Notes: generated by a model from the sequence alone, not told the origin. DNA of 64,000 nt from Burkholderia aenigmatica (GCF_902499175.1 NZ_CABVQC010000002.1:62001-126000); one strand, 5' to 3'. Shown: positions 8,394-15,161, numbered from the stretch's first letter. Translations and numbers: made by a program.

Positions 8394-9377
8394 TCAGCCG
8401 GCCGAACGGCGCGCGCGGCGCAGCGTATCCGACGGCGATTCCCCGAACGTTTCGCGGTACAGGATCGCGAAGCGGCCGAGATTCGCGAAGCCGCAACCGA
8501 GTGCGACGTCCGCGACGCGCTCGGTGCCGCGCGCCTGCAGCAACTGGTCGCGCGCACGTTCGAGACGCCGTTCGCGTACGAGCTGCATCGGGCTGCCGTG
8601 CGAGAAGCGCTGGAAGCCGTCGAGCAGCGTGCGCACCGGCACGCCGGCCGCCAGCGCGATATCAGCCAGCGTGATGGGCTCGCATGCGTGCTCGGCGATA
8701 TAGGCCTCCGCGCGCTTGACCGTGCGCGGCACGAGCGCCGTCCCGCCGGGCCGTGTCTGACAGTGATGCGGCTGGCCGGCGAGCAGCAGCGAAATGACGA
8801 GCCGTTCGAATTCGAGCGCGATGCGCCGGTCGCGCTGCGCGAGCGCGACGGTCTCCGGCGAGGACGCCATCACGCGCAGTTGTGCGAGCCACGGCTGCAG
8901 CTCCGGCCGCGCCAGGTCGAGCGCAGGGTCGATCTGCAGATGGTCGTAGCCCGTATGCGTGAGGATCGCCTGCTTGTCGATGCGCACGAAGAACTGTTCG
9001 CAGTCGCGCGAGAACGTGCCGCCGAACCGGGTGGCCGGCCCGACGATCACGCCATGGGTCGGCCCGACGATCGTGCGTCGGCCGCCGACGTTCAGGTCCG
9101 CATAGCCGCCGAGGCTGAGGATGGCCAGATAGTAGTCCTCGATCTCGCCGGCATCGACGCTCATGGTGCCGGCATAGCCGATCGTGCCGAATCCGACGCT
9201 GTCGATCCGGACGTGATCCATGTACGCGGAATAGCCGCCGCGCGAACTGCCCGGCGTGAGCCGATGCGGCTGCAGCACCGCGGCAATGCGTTCGCGCGTG
9301 TCGTCGAGGTCGTCGGATTCGAAATAGCGATAGCGCCGAAGCAGGGTCGGCTCAATCGGCAAGGAAGCAGTCAGCAT
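8394..9377 (-). CDS. AraC/XylS-family regulator of the dioxygenase operon
   Basis: A 327-residue regulator with an AraC-binding-like N-terminal domain and a C-terminal AraC helix-turn-helix pair (ITLADIALAAGVPVRTLLDGF and VADVALGCGFANLGRFAILYRETFGESP). It resembles XylS/AndR-type activators of aromatic degradation. It is transcribed in the same direction as, and immediately upstream of, the reductase-dioxygenase operon, so it probably activates it in response to an aromatic substrate or intermediate. The start at 9377 (MLTASLP) is chosen because the upstream extension is not family-like; the ribosome site is weak. Confidence 0.88.
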   Translation of the reverse strand: MLTASLPIEPTLLRRYRYFESDDLDDTRERIAAVLQPHRLTPGSSRGGYSAYMDHVRIDSVGFGTIGYAGTMSVDAGEIEDYYLAILSLGGYADLNVGGRRTIVGPTHGVIVGPATRFGGTFSRDCEQFFVRIDKQAILTHTGYDHLQIDPALDLARPELQPWLAQLRVMASSPETVALAQRDRRIALEFERLVISLLLAGQPHHCQTRPGGTALVPRTVKRAEAYIAEHACEPITLADIALAAGVPVRTLLDGFQRFSHGSPMQLVRERRLERARDQLLQARGTERVADVALGCGFANLGRFAILYRETFGESPSDTLRRARRSAG

Positions 9378-9710
9378 GGCGGATCTTCTTTGCGTTTGCG
9401 GGGAGCCCGGGCGCGCGAGAAAACGATCGATGCGGCATCTTCCGGGGATGCGCCCACTGTACACGTTTGCCGTCCGGGTCAATAAACCGGGCAGTTTCGT
9501 CTCCCGGTGAACGCCAGAAAACTGCCGGAACCGGACAGGCAACGGCGCCATCCTGCGGAAAACGGCCAGCGTGATCGTGATCCGTTCCGTTGCAGCCATC
9601 GCAGCCTCCGGCGCAGGATTGCCAGCGGTCGGTCAGCTTACGACGGGTCGAAAAACGGACATTTCAACTTTGCCCAGATGCGACATTAGGATATGGCTGC
9701 CACAAACAAA
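9378..9710. other. Host intergenic region left of the prophage
   Basis: About 333 bases between the AraC-type regulator's start and the left dif-like site. It should hold the regulator's promoter. A small GC-rich dyad (CCGG arms around TCAATAAA) is visible near 9474-9492. No gene recognised. Confidence 0.45.
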
Positions 9711-9738
9711 AATGTCGATAATGATGAAGACGTCAAAT
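9711..9738 (+). repeat. Left dif-like XerC/XerD attachment site (attL)
   Basis: XerC-type arm AATGTCGATAA, 6-base centre TGATGA, XerD-type arm AGACGTCAAAT. The centre and the last seven bases of the right arm equal those of the right-hand site; the outer bases of the XerD arm are degenerate. This is expected for a hybrid site with a host XerC half and a viral XerD half. Confidence 0.82.
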
Positions 9739-9749
9739 CGCTAATTAAA

Positions 9750-9805
9750 GCTGGTACTACACCTGCGGGACCCAAGCCCCGCAAGCATTAGCGCGAAGTA
9801 CCAGC
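9750..9805. other. Two-tier hairpin next to attL
   Basis: A perfect 9-bp outer stem (GCTGGTACT at 9750-9758 with AGTACCAGC at 9797-9805) encloses an inner 6-bp stem (TGCGGG at 9764-9769 with CCCGCA at 9778-9783, 8-base loop). It begins 12 bases inside the dif-like site and overlaps the 3' end of the repressor gene. It could be a rolling-circle or single-strand origin, a folded attachment structure or the repressor's transcription terminator. Confidence 0.5.
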
Positions 9806-10086
9806 GTGCGAAAACCCGCTGAAAATTTTTCCAAAGCACGCGTCCAAACGGCGCGTCGCGCCTCGTCCGTGCTGCGTTCGATTTTGACGTTCGCCAGCAC
9901 CTCAAACGGATCGACGCCGAGGATTTCGGCGACCTGCAGGCATACCTCATCCTCAAACGTCTGACGCCCATTGCGCCATGCGCTCACGCGCTGGCGCGTC
10001 ACGCCTAGAACCTTTGCTGCTGCGTAGTCGGAAGGAAGGTCCAGACGCGCTTTCACCGCGTCCAGCCATTCGATGGTGGTTTTCAT
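9757..10086 (-). CDS. Phage repressor-like HTH protein
   Basis: A 109-residue protein with an N-terminal helix-turn-helix (SDYAAAKVLGVTRQRVSAWRNGRQTF) like those of phage cI, RstR and Cro regulators, followed by a helix VCLQVAEILGVDPFEVLANV found in DUF3693-type phage proteins. The start at 10086 (MKTTIEWLD) has AAGGGG upstream. It is the only leftward gene at the left end and is divergent from all replication and structural genes, so it most probably maintains lysogeny by binding the control region at 10087-10312. Confidence 0.85.
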   Translation of the reverse strand: MKTTIEWLDAVKARLDLPSDYAAAKVLGVTRQRVSAWRNGRQTFEDEVCLQVAEILGVDPFEVLANVKIERSTDEARRAVWTRALEKFSAGFRTLVLRANACGAWVPQV

Positions 10087-10158
10087 GACAGACCCCTTAC
10101 AAATTTGCTGACCCGGCGTCAAGAGTAGACCAACGGTCGGCCTATCACAACGGATTGT

Positions 10159-10178
10159 GTAACCACACGTGTTGTTAC
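10159..10178. promoter_or_regulatory. Candidate operator palindrome
   Basis: A 20-base near-perfect dyad, half-sites GTAACCACAC and GTGTTGTTAC, with 9 of 10 pairs symmetric. It ends two bases before the -35 box of the rightward promoter and lies in the repressor-divergent region, which is where a repressor operator would be expected. Confidence 0.55.
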
Positions 10179-10180
10179 TC

Positions 10181-10210
10181 TTTACATGTCGTGTCTCACA
10201 AGACTATGAT
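10181..10210 (+). promoter_or_regulatory. Candidate sigma-70 promoter for the rightward phage operon
   Basis: TTTACA at 10181-10186 and TATGAT at 10205-10210 with 18 bases between them, directly after the palindrome. It would start transcription near 10217, giving a long leader before the first clear gene at 10485. Confidence 0.6.
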
Positions 10211-10216
10211 CCCGTC

Positions 10217-10438
10217 CAAGCCCGGGGCTGGTGTCCTGACCCCACCGGCGCGCCCTGACGGGGGCGCATCCCGGGCGATTCCCACACGGGACGGGTCAGG
10301 TAGGGGCAGAGCATGCGTAAAGAGCCGTTACAAATTCACCAGGCCGCGCTCGGTGGCTACACCATCGACGGGCCGTACAGAGTTCAGGCGAGAGCGGGCG
10401 AGCGGGGCGGGCTAGTAGCGAAGCCGCCCCGCTTTTTT
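10217..10438 (+). ncRNA. Structured leader/possible short RNA ending at an attenuator
   Basis: From the predicted start near 10217 to the terminator at 10402-10438 the sequence is GC-rich and full of complementary pieces, for example CCTGACCC at 10235-10242 with GGGTCAGG at 10293-10300. If the terminator works, an RNA of about 220 bases would be made, with read-through needed for the phage operon. Whether it acts as an independent RNA is unknown. Confidence 0.35.
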
Positions 10439-10483
10439 GCGTTCCGCCGCCTGGTCGCGCGGCTCTTCCGCTCGGGGGTGTGA
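10313..10483 (+). CDS. Possible 56-residue leader peptide
   Basis: An ATG at 10313 opens a 56-codon frame (starts MRKEPLQIHQ, basic arginine/phenylalanine-rich end) that runs through the terminator and stops at 10481-10483, one base before the next start codon. A weak purine-rich site precedes it. It could be a leader whose translation controls the terminator, or chance. No family recognised. Confidence 0.3.
   Translation: MRKEPLQIHQAALGGYTIDGPYRVQARAGERGGLVAKPPRFFAFRRLVARLFRSGV
10402..10438 (+). terminator. Strong intrinsic terminator upstream of the phage operon
   Basis: A 9-bp perfect GC stem (GCGGGGCGG with CCGCCCCGC), 13-base loop, followed by six T. It stands between the predicted rightward promoter and the first operon gene, so it probably acts as an attenuator rather than an end-of-operon signal. 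Confidence 0.75.
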
Positions 10484-10484
10484 C

Positions 10485-10661
10485 ATGGACGATCTGGAAC
10501 TGCCGGACGACGAGTCACAGGCCTACTGCGACGGCTGGAACGCCTACGGCGAGCAAGCCGATTTCACGATGGGCAACCCCTTCCCGTTCCTGTCGCTCGA
10601 CTATCACGACTGGCAACGCGGCTGGACCGACGCCCAGGCCGACGCATGGGAGGAGTTCTGA
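10485..10661 (+). CDS. RMF-like small phage protein, copy 1
   Basis: A 58-residue acidic protein (starts MDDLELPDD). Its pattern, AYCDGWNAYGE, then NPFPF, then WQRGW, resembles ribosome modulation factor (a short A-x-GY-x-A...NP...W-x-x-GW layout). A second protein of the same type is at 10954-11148. RMF-like proteins dimerise or silence ribosomes; whether this one touches host translation is inference. First gene of the tightly packed early block, two bases before the next gene's start. Confidence 0.7.
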   Translation: MDDLELPDDESQAYCDGWNAYGEQADFTMGNPFPFLSLDYHDWQRGWTDAQADAWEEF

Positions 10662-10662
10662 C

Positions 10663-10860
10663 ATGCAGATGCTCTTCGACGAATCCCTGACCCTCCCCCC
10701 GTTTCCCTGCATCAGCGGCGAATGTGTCGTCGACGACTTCGGAAACCTGGTCGACCCGTATCCATCTGACCGTTGGTTGCTCAGCACCGAACGCTGGTAT
10801 TTCGCGATGGTGGCCTTCGGCCTGCTTGACGCGCAGCTCGGCAACGCGGAGGTGCTTTGA
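10663..10860 (+). CDS. Hypothetical small phage protein
   Basis: A 65-residue protein, starts MQMLFDESLT, that begins one base after the previous stop and ends one base before the next start. It includes a hydrophobic-aromatic helix RWYFAMVAFGLLDAQLG. No family recognised; position suggests an early or regulatory role. Confidence 0.6.
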   Translation: MQMLFDESLTLPPFPCISGECVVDDFGNLVDPYPSDRWLLSTERWYFAMVAFGLLDAQLGNAEVL

Positions 10861-10861
10861 C

Positions 10862-10954
10862 ATGCGCCTGATCCGCTGCCGCCACTGCGGCTCGATGCGC
10901 CGCCCGGGCACCGCCTGCACGCGGTGCCTTCGCCTTTTCGTGTGGGGTGTCTGA
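10862..10954 (+). CDS. 30-residue zinc-ribbon microprotein
   Basis: A 30-residue frame with CRHCG and CTRC separated by eight residues, the pattern of a minimal zinc ribbon. Its stop overlaps the next gene's start (TGATG), and it follows the previous stop by one base, both arguing that it is translated. Likely nucleic-acid or protein binding; function unknown. A similar microprotein is at 11516-11650. Confidence 0.55.
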   Translation: MRLIRCRHCGSMRRPGTACTRCLRLFVWGV

Positions 10955-11148
10955 TGGGCGGACGCATGCTCCCTGACGAAAACCCGCGCTCAACCGGCCT
11001 GACGGCCGATGCGCGCGGCTACGACGGCTTCTACAACGGCCTCGTTCTCGACGACAACCCCCACGAATGGCTCTCCGACGACTGGCACGCATGGCGTGCC
11101 GGCTGGTGCCGCGCCGAAGCGAATTTCAGCGAAGGGGAGGCGTTCTGA
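10954..11148 (+). CDS. RMF-like small phage protein, copy 2
   Basis: A 64-residue protein with GYDGFYNGL, a central NP, and WHAWRAGWCRAE, the same arrangement as the protein at 10485-10661 and like ribosome modulation factor. Overlaps the stop of the zinc-ribbon gene by one base. The duplicated family in one early block suggests a real role in takeover of the host. Confidence 0.7.
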   Translation: MGGRMLPDENPRSTGLTADARGYDGFYNGLVLDDNPHEWLSDDWHAWRAGWCRAEANFSEGEAF

Positions 11149-11150
11149 CG

Positions 11151-11519
11151 ATGACAGGCCCCTCATCCGCTTTCCTCGACCTGGGCTATACCGAGCCCAG
11201 CGAGCCCCGCCCCTCGCGCGCCCGCCGCGCTTCTGCCGTCCCCGTTCCCGTCCATCACGAAACCGCCCCGGGCGACCGCTCGCCCGCTGCGGCCGCGCTG
11301 CGCGCCATGCGCACCGCGATCGATGCGAAGAGGGGCTTCCTGCCGTCCGACCAGGGCGTGCGTGCTGGTGACGATCCGTTCGCCCGCGCGCAGCTCGCAG
11401 TCGCGTACGAGCGGCTTCGCGCGGCCCTGGCGCTCTACAACACCTTCGCGGCCGACCTGGACGTGCCAGGCGCGCGCGCCTTCATTGGCGACGTGGAAGT
11501 GCGGGAGGGCGGCCAGTGA
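11151..11519 (+). CDS. Hypothetical phage protein before Rep
   Basis: A 122-residue protein. The first ~50 residues are rich in Pro, Arg and Ser and look disordered; the rest is helical (ARAQLAVAYERLRAALALYNTFAADL). GGGGAGG precedes the ATG. Its end overlaps a GTG-started zinc-ribbon gene. No family recognised. Confidence 0.65.
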   Translation: MTGPSSAFLDLGYTEPSEPRPSRARRASAVPVPVHHETAPGDRSPAAAALRAMRTAIDAKRGFLPSDQGVRAGDDPFARAQLAVAYERLRAALALYNTFAADLDVPGARAFIGDVEVREGGQ

Positions 11520-11650
11520 CTTCGATCGGTGGGAAATGCCGGCGCTGCGGCGGCCGGTGGCTCAACGCAACCCGGTGCCCGCGCTGCGGCCGCGTCACGC
11601 GCGTGGGCGCGCTCGGCCGCGCCTTCCGGATGGGGAGGCGCGCACCATGA
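11516..11650 (+). CDS. 44-residue zinc-ribbon protein
   Basis: Starts at a GTG that overlaps the preceding stop (GTGA), with GGGAGG a few bases upstream. It carries CRRCG and CPRCG separated by nine residues, a zinc-ribbon, then a basic tail ending at a TGA that overlaps the Rep ATG. The strongly basic composition suggests nucleic-acid binding. Too short for many gene finders, but the overlaps on both sides support it. Confidence 0.6.
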   Translation: MTSIGGKCRRCGGRWLNATRCPRCGRVTRVGALGRAFRMGRRAP

Positions 11651-12957
11651 CCACCCCCGAAAAATTGCCGTCTGGTTTTCTTGGTATAAACGCGAAATCG
11701 ATACACGCTCCCCGCACGCCCAATACCGACGCGGTTTCCCGGGCGAAGGCGAAGGGCCGCCTGCACGATCTGCTGCGCGTCTCCCAGTCGGTCATCTACG
11801 ACCCGGCCGCGGCGAAGGAAACGCAGCACCGCACGTGCTGGTGCCAGCGCGCGCTTACGTCCCCGGGCGAAACGCTCGGCGTGCGGCGCAACGTCGACGG
11901 TTCGGGCGCGAGCCTGGCCGGCGTGTCGACGTGCGGTTCGGTCTGGGCCTGCCCGGTCTGCTCGCTGAAGGTCTGCATGCAGCGCCAGGCCGAAGTGGCT
12001 GACGGCATGAAGGCGCACGTCGGCAACGGCGGTTACGTCTGGCTCATGACGAACACCTTCCCGCACGAAGCGGGCGAGCGGCCGCTGGCCGACATGCTCG
12101 CGCTGCAGGCCAAGGCCATGCAGAAATTCCAGAACTGCCGCACGTACAAGCGGATCCTCGGCAAGGGCGTGCGCGCCGGCTCAATCAAGGCGCTCGAAAT
12201 CACGCTCGGCTCGCACGGCTGGCACCCACACACGCACTCCCTGGTCTTCGCCACGCCCGACGCATTCGGCGACGTGAAGGAAGGCGACACGGGCCGCATG
12301 GCGTCGCGCCTCATCGACGAGCTCAAGCGCGCCTGGTACGAGGCGCTGCTCAAGGTCGGCCTCTGCGAGCCGTCGCAACTGTCCGACGTGCTGGATCACG
12401 GCCTGGACGTGCGCGGCGGCCAGTACGCGGCGGAGTACGTCGCGAAGTTCGGCCGCGACACGAAGTGGGGCCTGTCGCGCGAGCTGACGATGAACGCGGC
12501 GAAGACCGGCGGCGGCCAGAAGGGCGCGCACCCGTTCCAGTTGCTCGAGTGGGCGGCGGCCGGCGACGGGCAAGCGGCCGCGCAATTCCGCGAGTACGTC
12601 ACCGCCTTCACCGGCCGCCGCATGCTGACCTGGACGCCTGGCCTGAAAGCCGCGCTCGGCCTCGACGAGCTGGAGCAATCCGACGAAGAAGCGGCGGCCG
12701 CGCAGTTGCCCGAAGAGGAGGTAGTCGGCGCGATCTCGGCCGCAGACCTGTCGGTGCTCACCGCGCGCAGCATGCTCGGCCGCTTCCTCGCGTTCGTGTC
12801 GGAGTACTGCTACGACCCGGCGACGGCCCAGGCCGACATCGACGACTTCATGGCGTTCGCGCGCGAGCACGAACGCAGGGCGAGCGGCGCGATCAGCGCG
12901 CCGTACTGGAGCGCCCGCACCCGCAAGTTCTATGACCCTGAGGCGGAAGCCAAATGA
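11647..12957 (+). CDS. HUH rolling-circle replication initiator (Rep)
   Basis: A 436-residue protein. A Cys cluster CGSVWACPVC (residues 96-105) typical of plasmid/phage Rep_1-type proteins precedes the metal-binding HUH motif HPHTH (193-197) and the catalytic tyrosine region YAAEYVAKF (260-268). Such enzymes nick one strand of the double-strand origin, become joined to its 5' end and drive rolling-circle replication, as proposed for PM2 P12. Overlaps the zinc-ribbon gene upstream by four bases and a short gene downstream (ATGA). The origin it nicks was not located. Confidence 0.88.
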   Translation: MTTPEKLPSGFLGINAKSIHAPRTPNTDAVSRAKAKGRLHDLLRVSQSVIYDPAAAKETQHRTCWCQRALTSPGETLGVRRNVDGSGASLAGVSTCGSVWACPVCSLKVCMQRQAEVADGMKAHVGNGGYVWLMTNTFPHEAGERPLADMLALQAKAMQKFQNCRTYKRILGKGVRAGSIKALEITLGSHGWHPHTHSLVFATPDAFGDVKEGDTGRMASRLIDELKRAWYEALLKVGLCEPSQLSDVLDHGLDVRGGQYAAEYVAKFGRDTKWGLSRELTMNAAKTGGGQKGAHPFQLLEWAAAGDGQAAAQFREYVTAFTGRRMLTWTPGLKAALGLDELEQSDEEAAAAQLPEEEVVGAISAADLSVLTARSMLGRFLAFVSEYCYDPATAQADIDDFMAFAREHERRASGAISAPYWSARTRKFYDPEAEAK

Positions 12958-13157
12958 ACGAAGAATTCGAATCGAAAACCGGCGTGTACTACGGCGACAT
13001 GGTCAATCAGGACACCGTCGACGCAGTGCAGGAAGCCAAGGCTGCAGCCCGCGACGTGCGCGCGATGCACAACAAGCTGTCGCGGGTCGAGCGCGGCATG
13101 GCGGCGAAAGAGATCGCCGTCATCCAGCGCCTCGTCGAAGCCGTCGAAAAGCTGTAA
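12954..13157 (+). CDS. Hypothetical helical protein after Rep
   Basis: A 67-residue protein, mostly one amphipathic helix with charged coiled-coil character (QEAKAAARDVRAMHNKLSRV). Its ATG overlaps the Rep stop codon. No family recognised; could be a replication accessory. Confidence 0.6.
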   Translation: MNEEFESKTGVYYGDMVNQDTVDAVQEAKAAARDVRAMHNKLSRVERGMAAKEIAVIQRLVEAVEKL

Positions 13158-13205
13158 CGGCACGCGGCCGGCCGACTCCGGCCGCACACCACCGAGAGGA
13201 AGACC

Positions 13206-13586
13206 ATGTCCGAACTTCAATCCCTAATCGCGGCCGTGAAAGAGAAGGCCGAAGAGGTCGTCGTGCTGATCGCCGGCAACCTGCCGCATAACCAGACGCT
13301 CGGCGAGCTGGCCGGCGCGCTGCATGACGCCCTGGCCAATATCGACGGTCGCGTCGTCGCGATCGAAAACGCCGCGAAGGCCGACCTGTCGGCAATCGAG
13401 GAGGCGCTCACGGCCAAGCTGACCGACCTGGTCAACAGCAAGATCGACACGTTCGCCCAGGGCGTCACGGCGACGCTGCAAAGCCACATGTCCCAGGTAC
13501 AGCAGGCCGTCACGTTGGCCGACAGCGCAATGGCCGCCGTCAACGCGATGCCGGTTGCACAGGCGGCCGGCGGCAACCAGGCGTAA
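13206..13586 (+). CDS. Hypothetical coiled-coil phage protein
   Basis: A 126-residue, almost wholly helical protein with heptad-like stretches (IDGRVVAIENAAKADLSAIEEAL and VTATLQSHMSQVQQAV). It has GAGAGGAAG before the ATG. It may be a scaffold-like or structural protein; no family recognised. Confidence 0.65.
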   Translation: MSELQSLIAAVKEKAEEVVVLIAGNLPHNQTLGELAGALHDALANIDGRVVAIENAAKADLSAIEEALTAKLTDLVNSKIDTFAQGVTATLQSHMSQVQQAVTLADSAMAAVNAMPVAQAAGGNQA

Positions 13587-13601
13587 GGGGAGGGCGCACC
13601 C

Positions 13602-13931
13602 ATGTCCGCACCCGGCAAATTCATCGGCACGGTGCCCTGCAAAACGAAGGGCTGCACGCACACCGTTGCGGTCAAGCTGAACAGGGGCGGACGCGCCTAC
13701 GGAAAGTGCGATCGTTGCACGTGCCGATTTGAGTACGACGGCGTTGCGGCCTCCCAGCGCTTCGTGCGCGAGGAAGTGACGCTCCAGGCCGACCCGTACG
13801 ACGAGCACCCCGGGAATCCCGGGGAAACCAAGCCTCCCGGCGGCCCGGAACCGGTCGTCGATCCCCAGAAAACCCAGGAGAAACCGAAGCGGCGCGGGCT
13901 GCTCGACGGCACTCCATTCGCAGGGCTCTGA
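13602..13931 (+). CDS. Zinc-ribbon phage protein
   Basis: A 109-residue protein with a CxxxxC pair near residues 13-18 and a CxxC pair near 37-40 (CKTKGC, CDRC), a beta-ribbon zinc fold. The C-terminal half is proline-rich and probably disordered. GGGGAGG precedes the ATG. Nucleic-acid binding is plausible; function unknown. Confidence 0.65.
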   Translation: MSAPGKFIGTVPCKTKGCTHTVAVKLNRGGRAYGKCDRCTCRFEYDGVAASQRFVREEVTLQADPYDEHPGNPGETKPPGGPEPVVDPQKTQEKPKRRGLLDGTPFAGL

Positions 13932-13933
13932 CC

Positions 13934-14485
13934 ATGATGGACACGCAAGCGCTCGATGCAATCGGGCAGGAAGAGGTGGCCGAGCGCGCGGCGCTCGCCG
14001 ACGAGCAAGTGCAGGCCGACCAGGTCGCGGCAGAGAAAGAGGCCGCATCCATGTCCGATCAGTATTTTTTCGGGCTGAACAAGGCACGCGGCATCGTGCT
14101 CAAGATGCTGCCGGAGTGCTCGGACGACTGGACCGACGACGTGACGCGCGAGCTGGCGGATGCGCTGGCCGACTGCGATGCGTACTACGGCTGGGGCGGC
14201 GTGATGAACGTCATGAAGCATCCGCTGCTGAAGCTGGTGGCGGCGGCCGTGCCGCTCGCATGGAGCCTGGGCTTCGCAATGCGCAACCGGCGCATCCGCG
14301 CGCAGATGGACGCGGCGGCCGCCGGCCCGCGTCATCACGTCGTCGAGGCGCAGCCGGCACCGGCCCAGCCCGGGCAGAACGTCGAGCCGGCACCGGCCAC
14401 GGCGGCACCGCCGCCCCCGCCTGGCCCGGCCGCCTTCGGTACCGATCCCGGTGCGCTGATGGCCGACACGATGGCGGCAGCATGA
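13934..14485 (+). CDS. Membrane protein preceding the packaging ATPase
   Basis: A 183-residue protein with a helical N-terminal part, one transmembrane helix (LLKLVAAAVPLAWSLGFAM, about residues 97-115), a basic stop-transfer end RNRRIR, and a long Ala/Pro-rich tail. It overlaps the ATPase start by four bases. In PM2/PRD1-like phages the ATPase acts with small membrane proteins at one vertex, so a packaging-vertex role is possible but inferred. Confidence 0.65.
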   Translation: MMDTQALDAIGQEEVAERAALADEQVQADQVAAEKEAASMSDQYFFGLNKARGIVLKMLPECSDDWTDDVTRELADALADCDAYYGWGGVMNVMKHPLLKLVAAAVPLAWSLGFAMRNRRIRAQMDAAAAGPRHHVVEAQPAPAQPGQNVEPAPATAAPPPPPGPAAFGTDPGALMADTMAAA

Positions 14486-15132
14486 CGCGGCGTACCGGTA
14501 CGCGGCACGGTGGCATCATCGGCGTGATTGGCCGCTCGCGCTCGGGCAAGGGTGTGTGGATCAAGCGCTACTTTCTCCCGAAGGTGCGCGGCCCGATCCT
14601 GGTCTGGTCGCCGCTCGAAATCTCCCGGCCGGACGACTACGCGGGCGAGATCGGCGGCGAACGCGTCTACACGATCCAGGAGCTCGTGAAGGCGCTGGCC
14701 GCCGGAAAGACGCGCCTGGTGTTCGTGCCATCCCAGGACGATGCCGAGCGCGAAGCGCAGTTCGATCGCTTCTGCAGAATCCTGGAGAATCCCGGGTTCA
14801 AGCGCTGGACCGTGATCGTCGAAGAGCTGATGCTGGTCACGAAGCCGCACAAGGCCCCGACCGCCTGGAAGAGCATGACGACGGCCGGCGCGCACTCGCG
14901 CGAGATGACCCTGATCGGCGTATCGCAGCGGCCCGCCCAGGTCGACAAAGACTTCCTCGGAAACTGCACTGAGATTCACTGTTACGCGGTGTCCAACGTG
15001 GCCGATGCGAAGGTGATGGCCGACGTGCTGTTCGTCGACAAGGCCGAAATCCTCGGCCTGCAGAAGTTCCACTTCATCCATCGCGACGCTGAGAAAGGGG
15101 AGGTCACGACGGGCGTCGTGTCGTACGAGTAG
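14482..15132 (+). CDS. FtsK/HerA (A32-like) genome-packaging ATPase
   Basis: A 216-residue ATPase, the short size of PM2 P9 and PRD1 P9. Walker A is GRSRSGKG at residues 17-24, where the final residue is Gly instead of Ser/Thr; Walker B is VIVEE near 111-115; the SQRP motif near 148-151 is typical of the FtsK/HerA class. These enzymes pump DNA into preformed membrane-containing capsids. It precedes the capsid gene, as in PM2. Zot-like filamentous assembly proteins are the main alternative, but the length, SQRP motif, missing membrane helix and capsid context favour packaging. Confidence 0.85.
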   Translation: MTRRTGTRHGGIIGVIGRSRSGKGVWIKRYFLPKVRGPILVWSPLEISRPDDYAGEIGGERVYTIQELVKALAAGKTRLVFVPSQDDAEREAQFDRFCRILENPGFKRWTVIVEELMLVTKPHKAPTAWKSMTTAGAHSREMTLIGVSQRPAQVDKDFLGNCTEIHCYAVSNVADAKVMADVLFVDKAEILGLQKFHFIHRDAEKGEVTTGVVSYE

Positions 15133-15161
15133 CGTCGAAACAACGTTTTTTGCAGGCCCGG

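Noticed and set aside
10087..10312. Possible CRISPR-like or tRNA structures in the phage control region
   Set aside because: No regular repeat-spacer spacing and no cloverleaf; no tRNA, rRNA or CRISPR was found anywhere in the window by eye.
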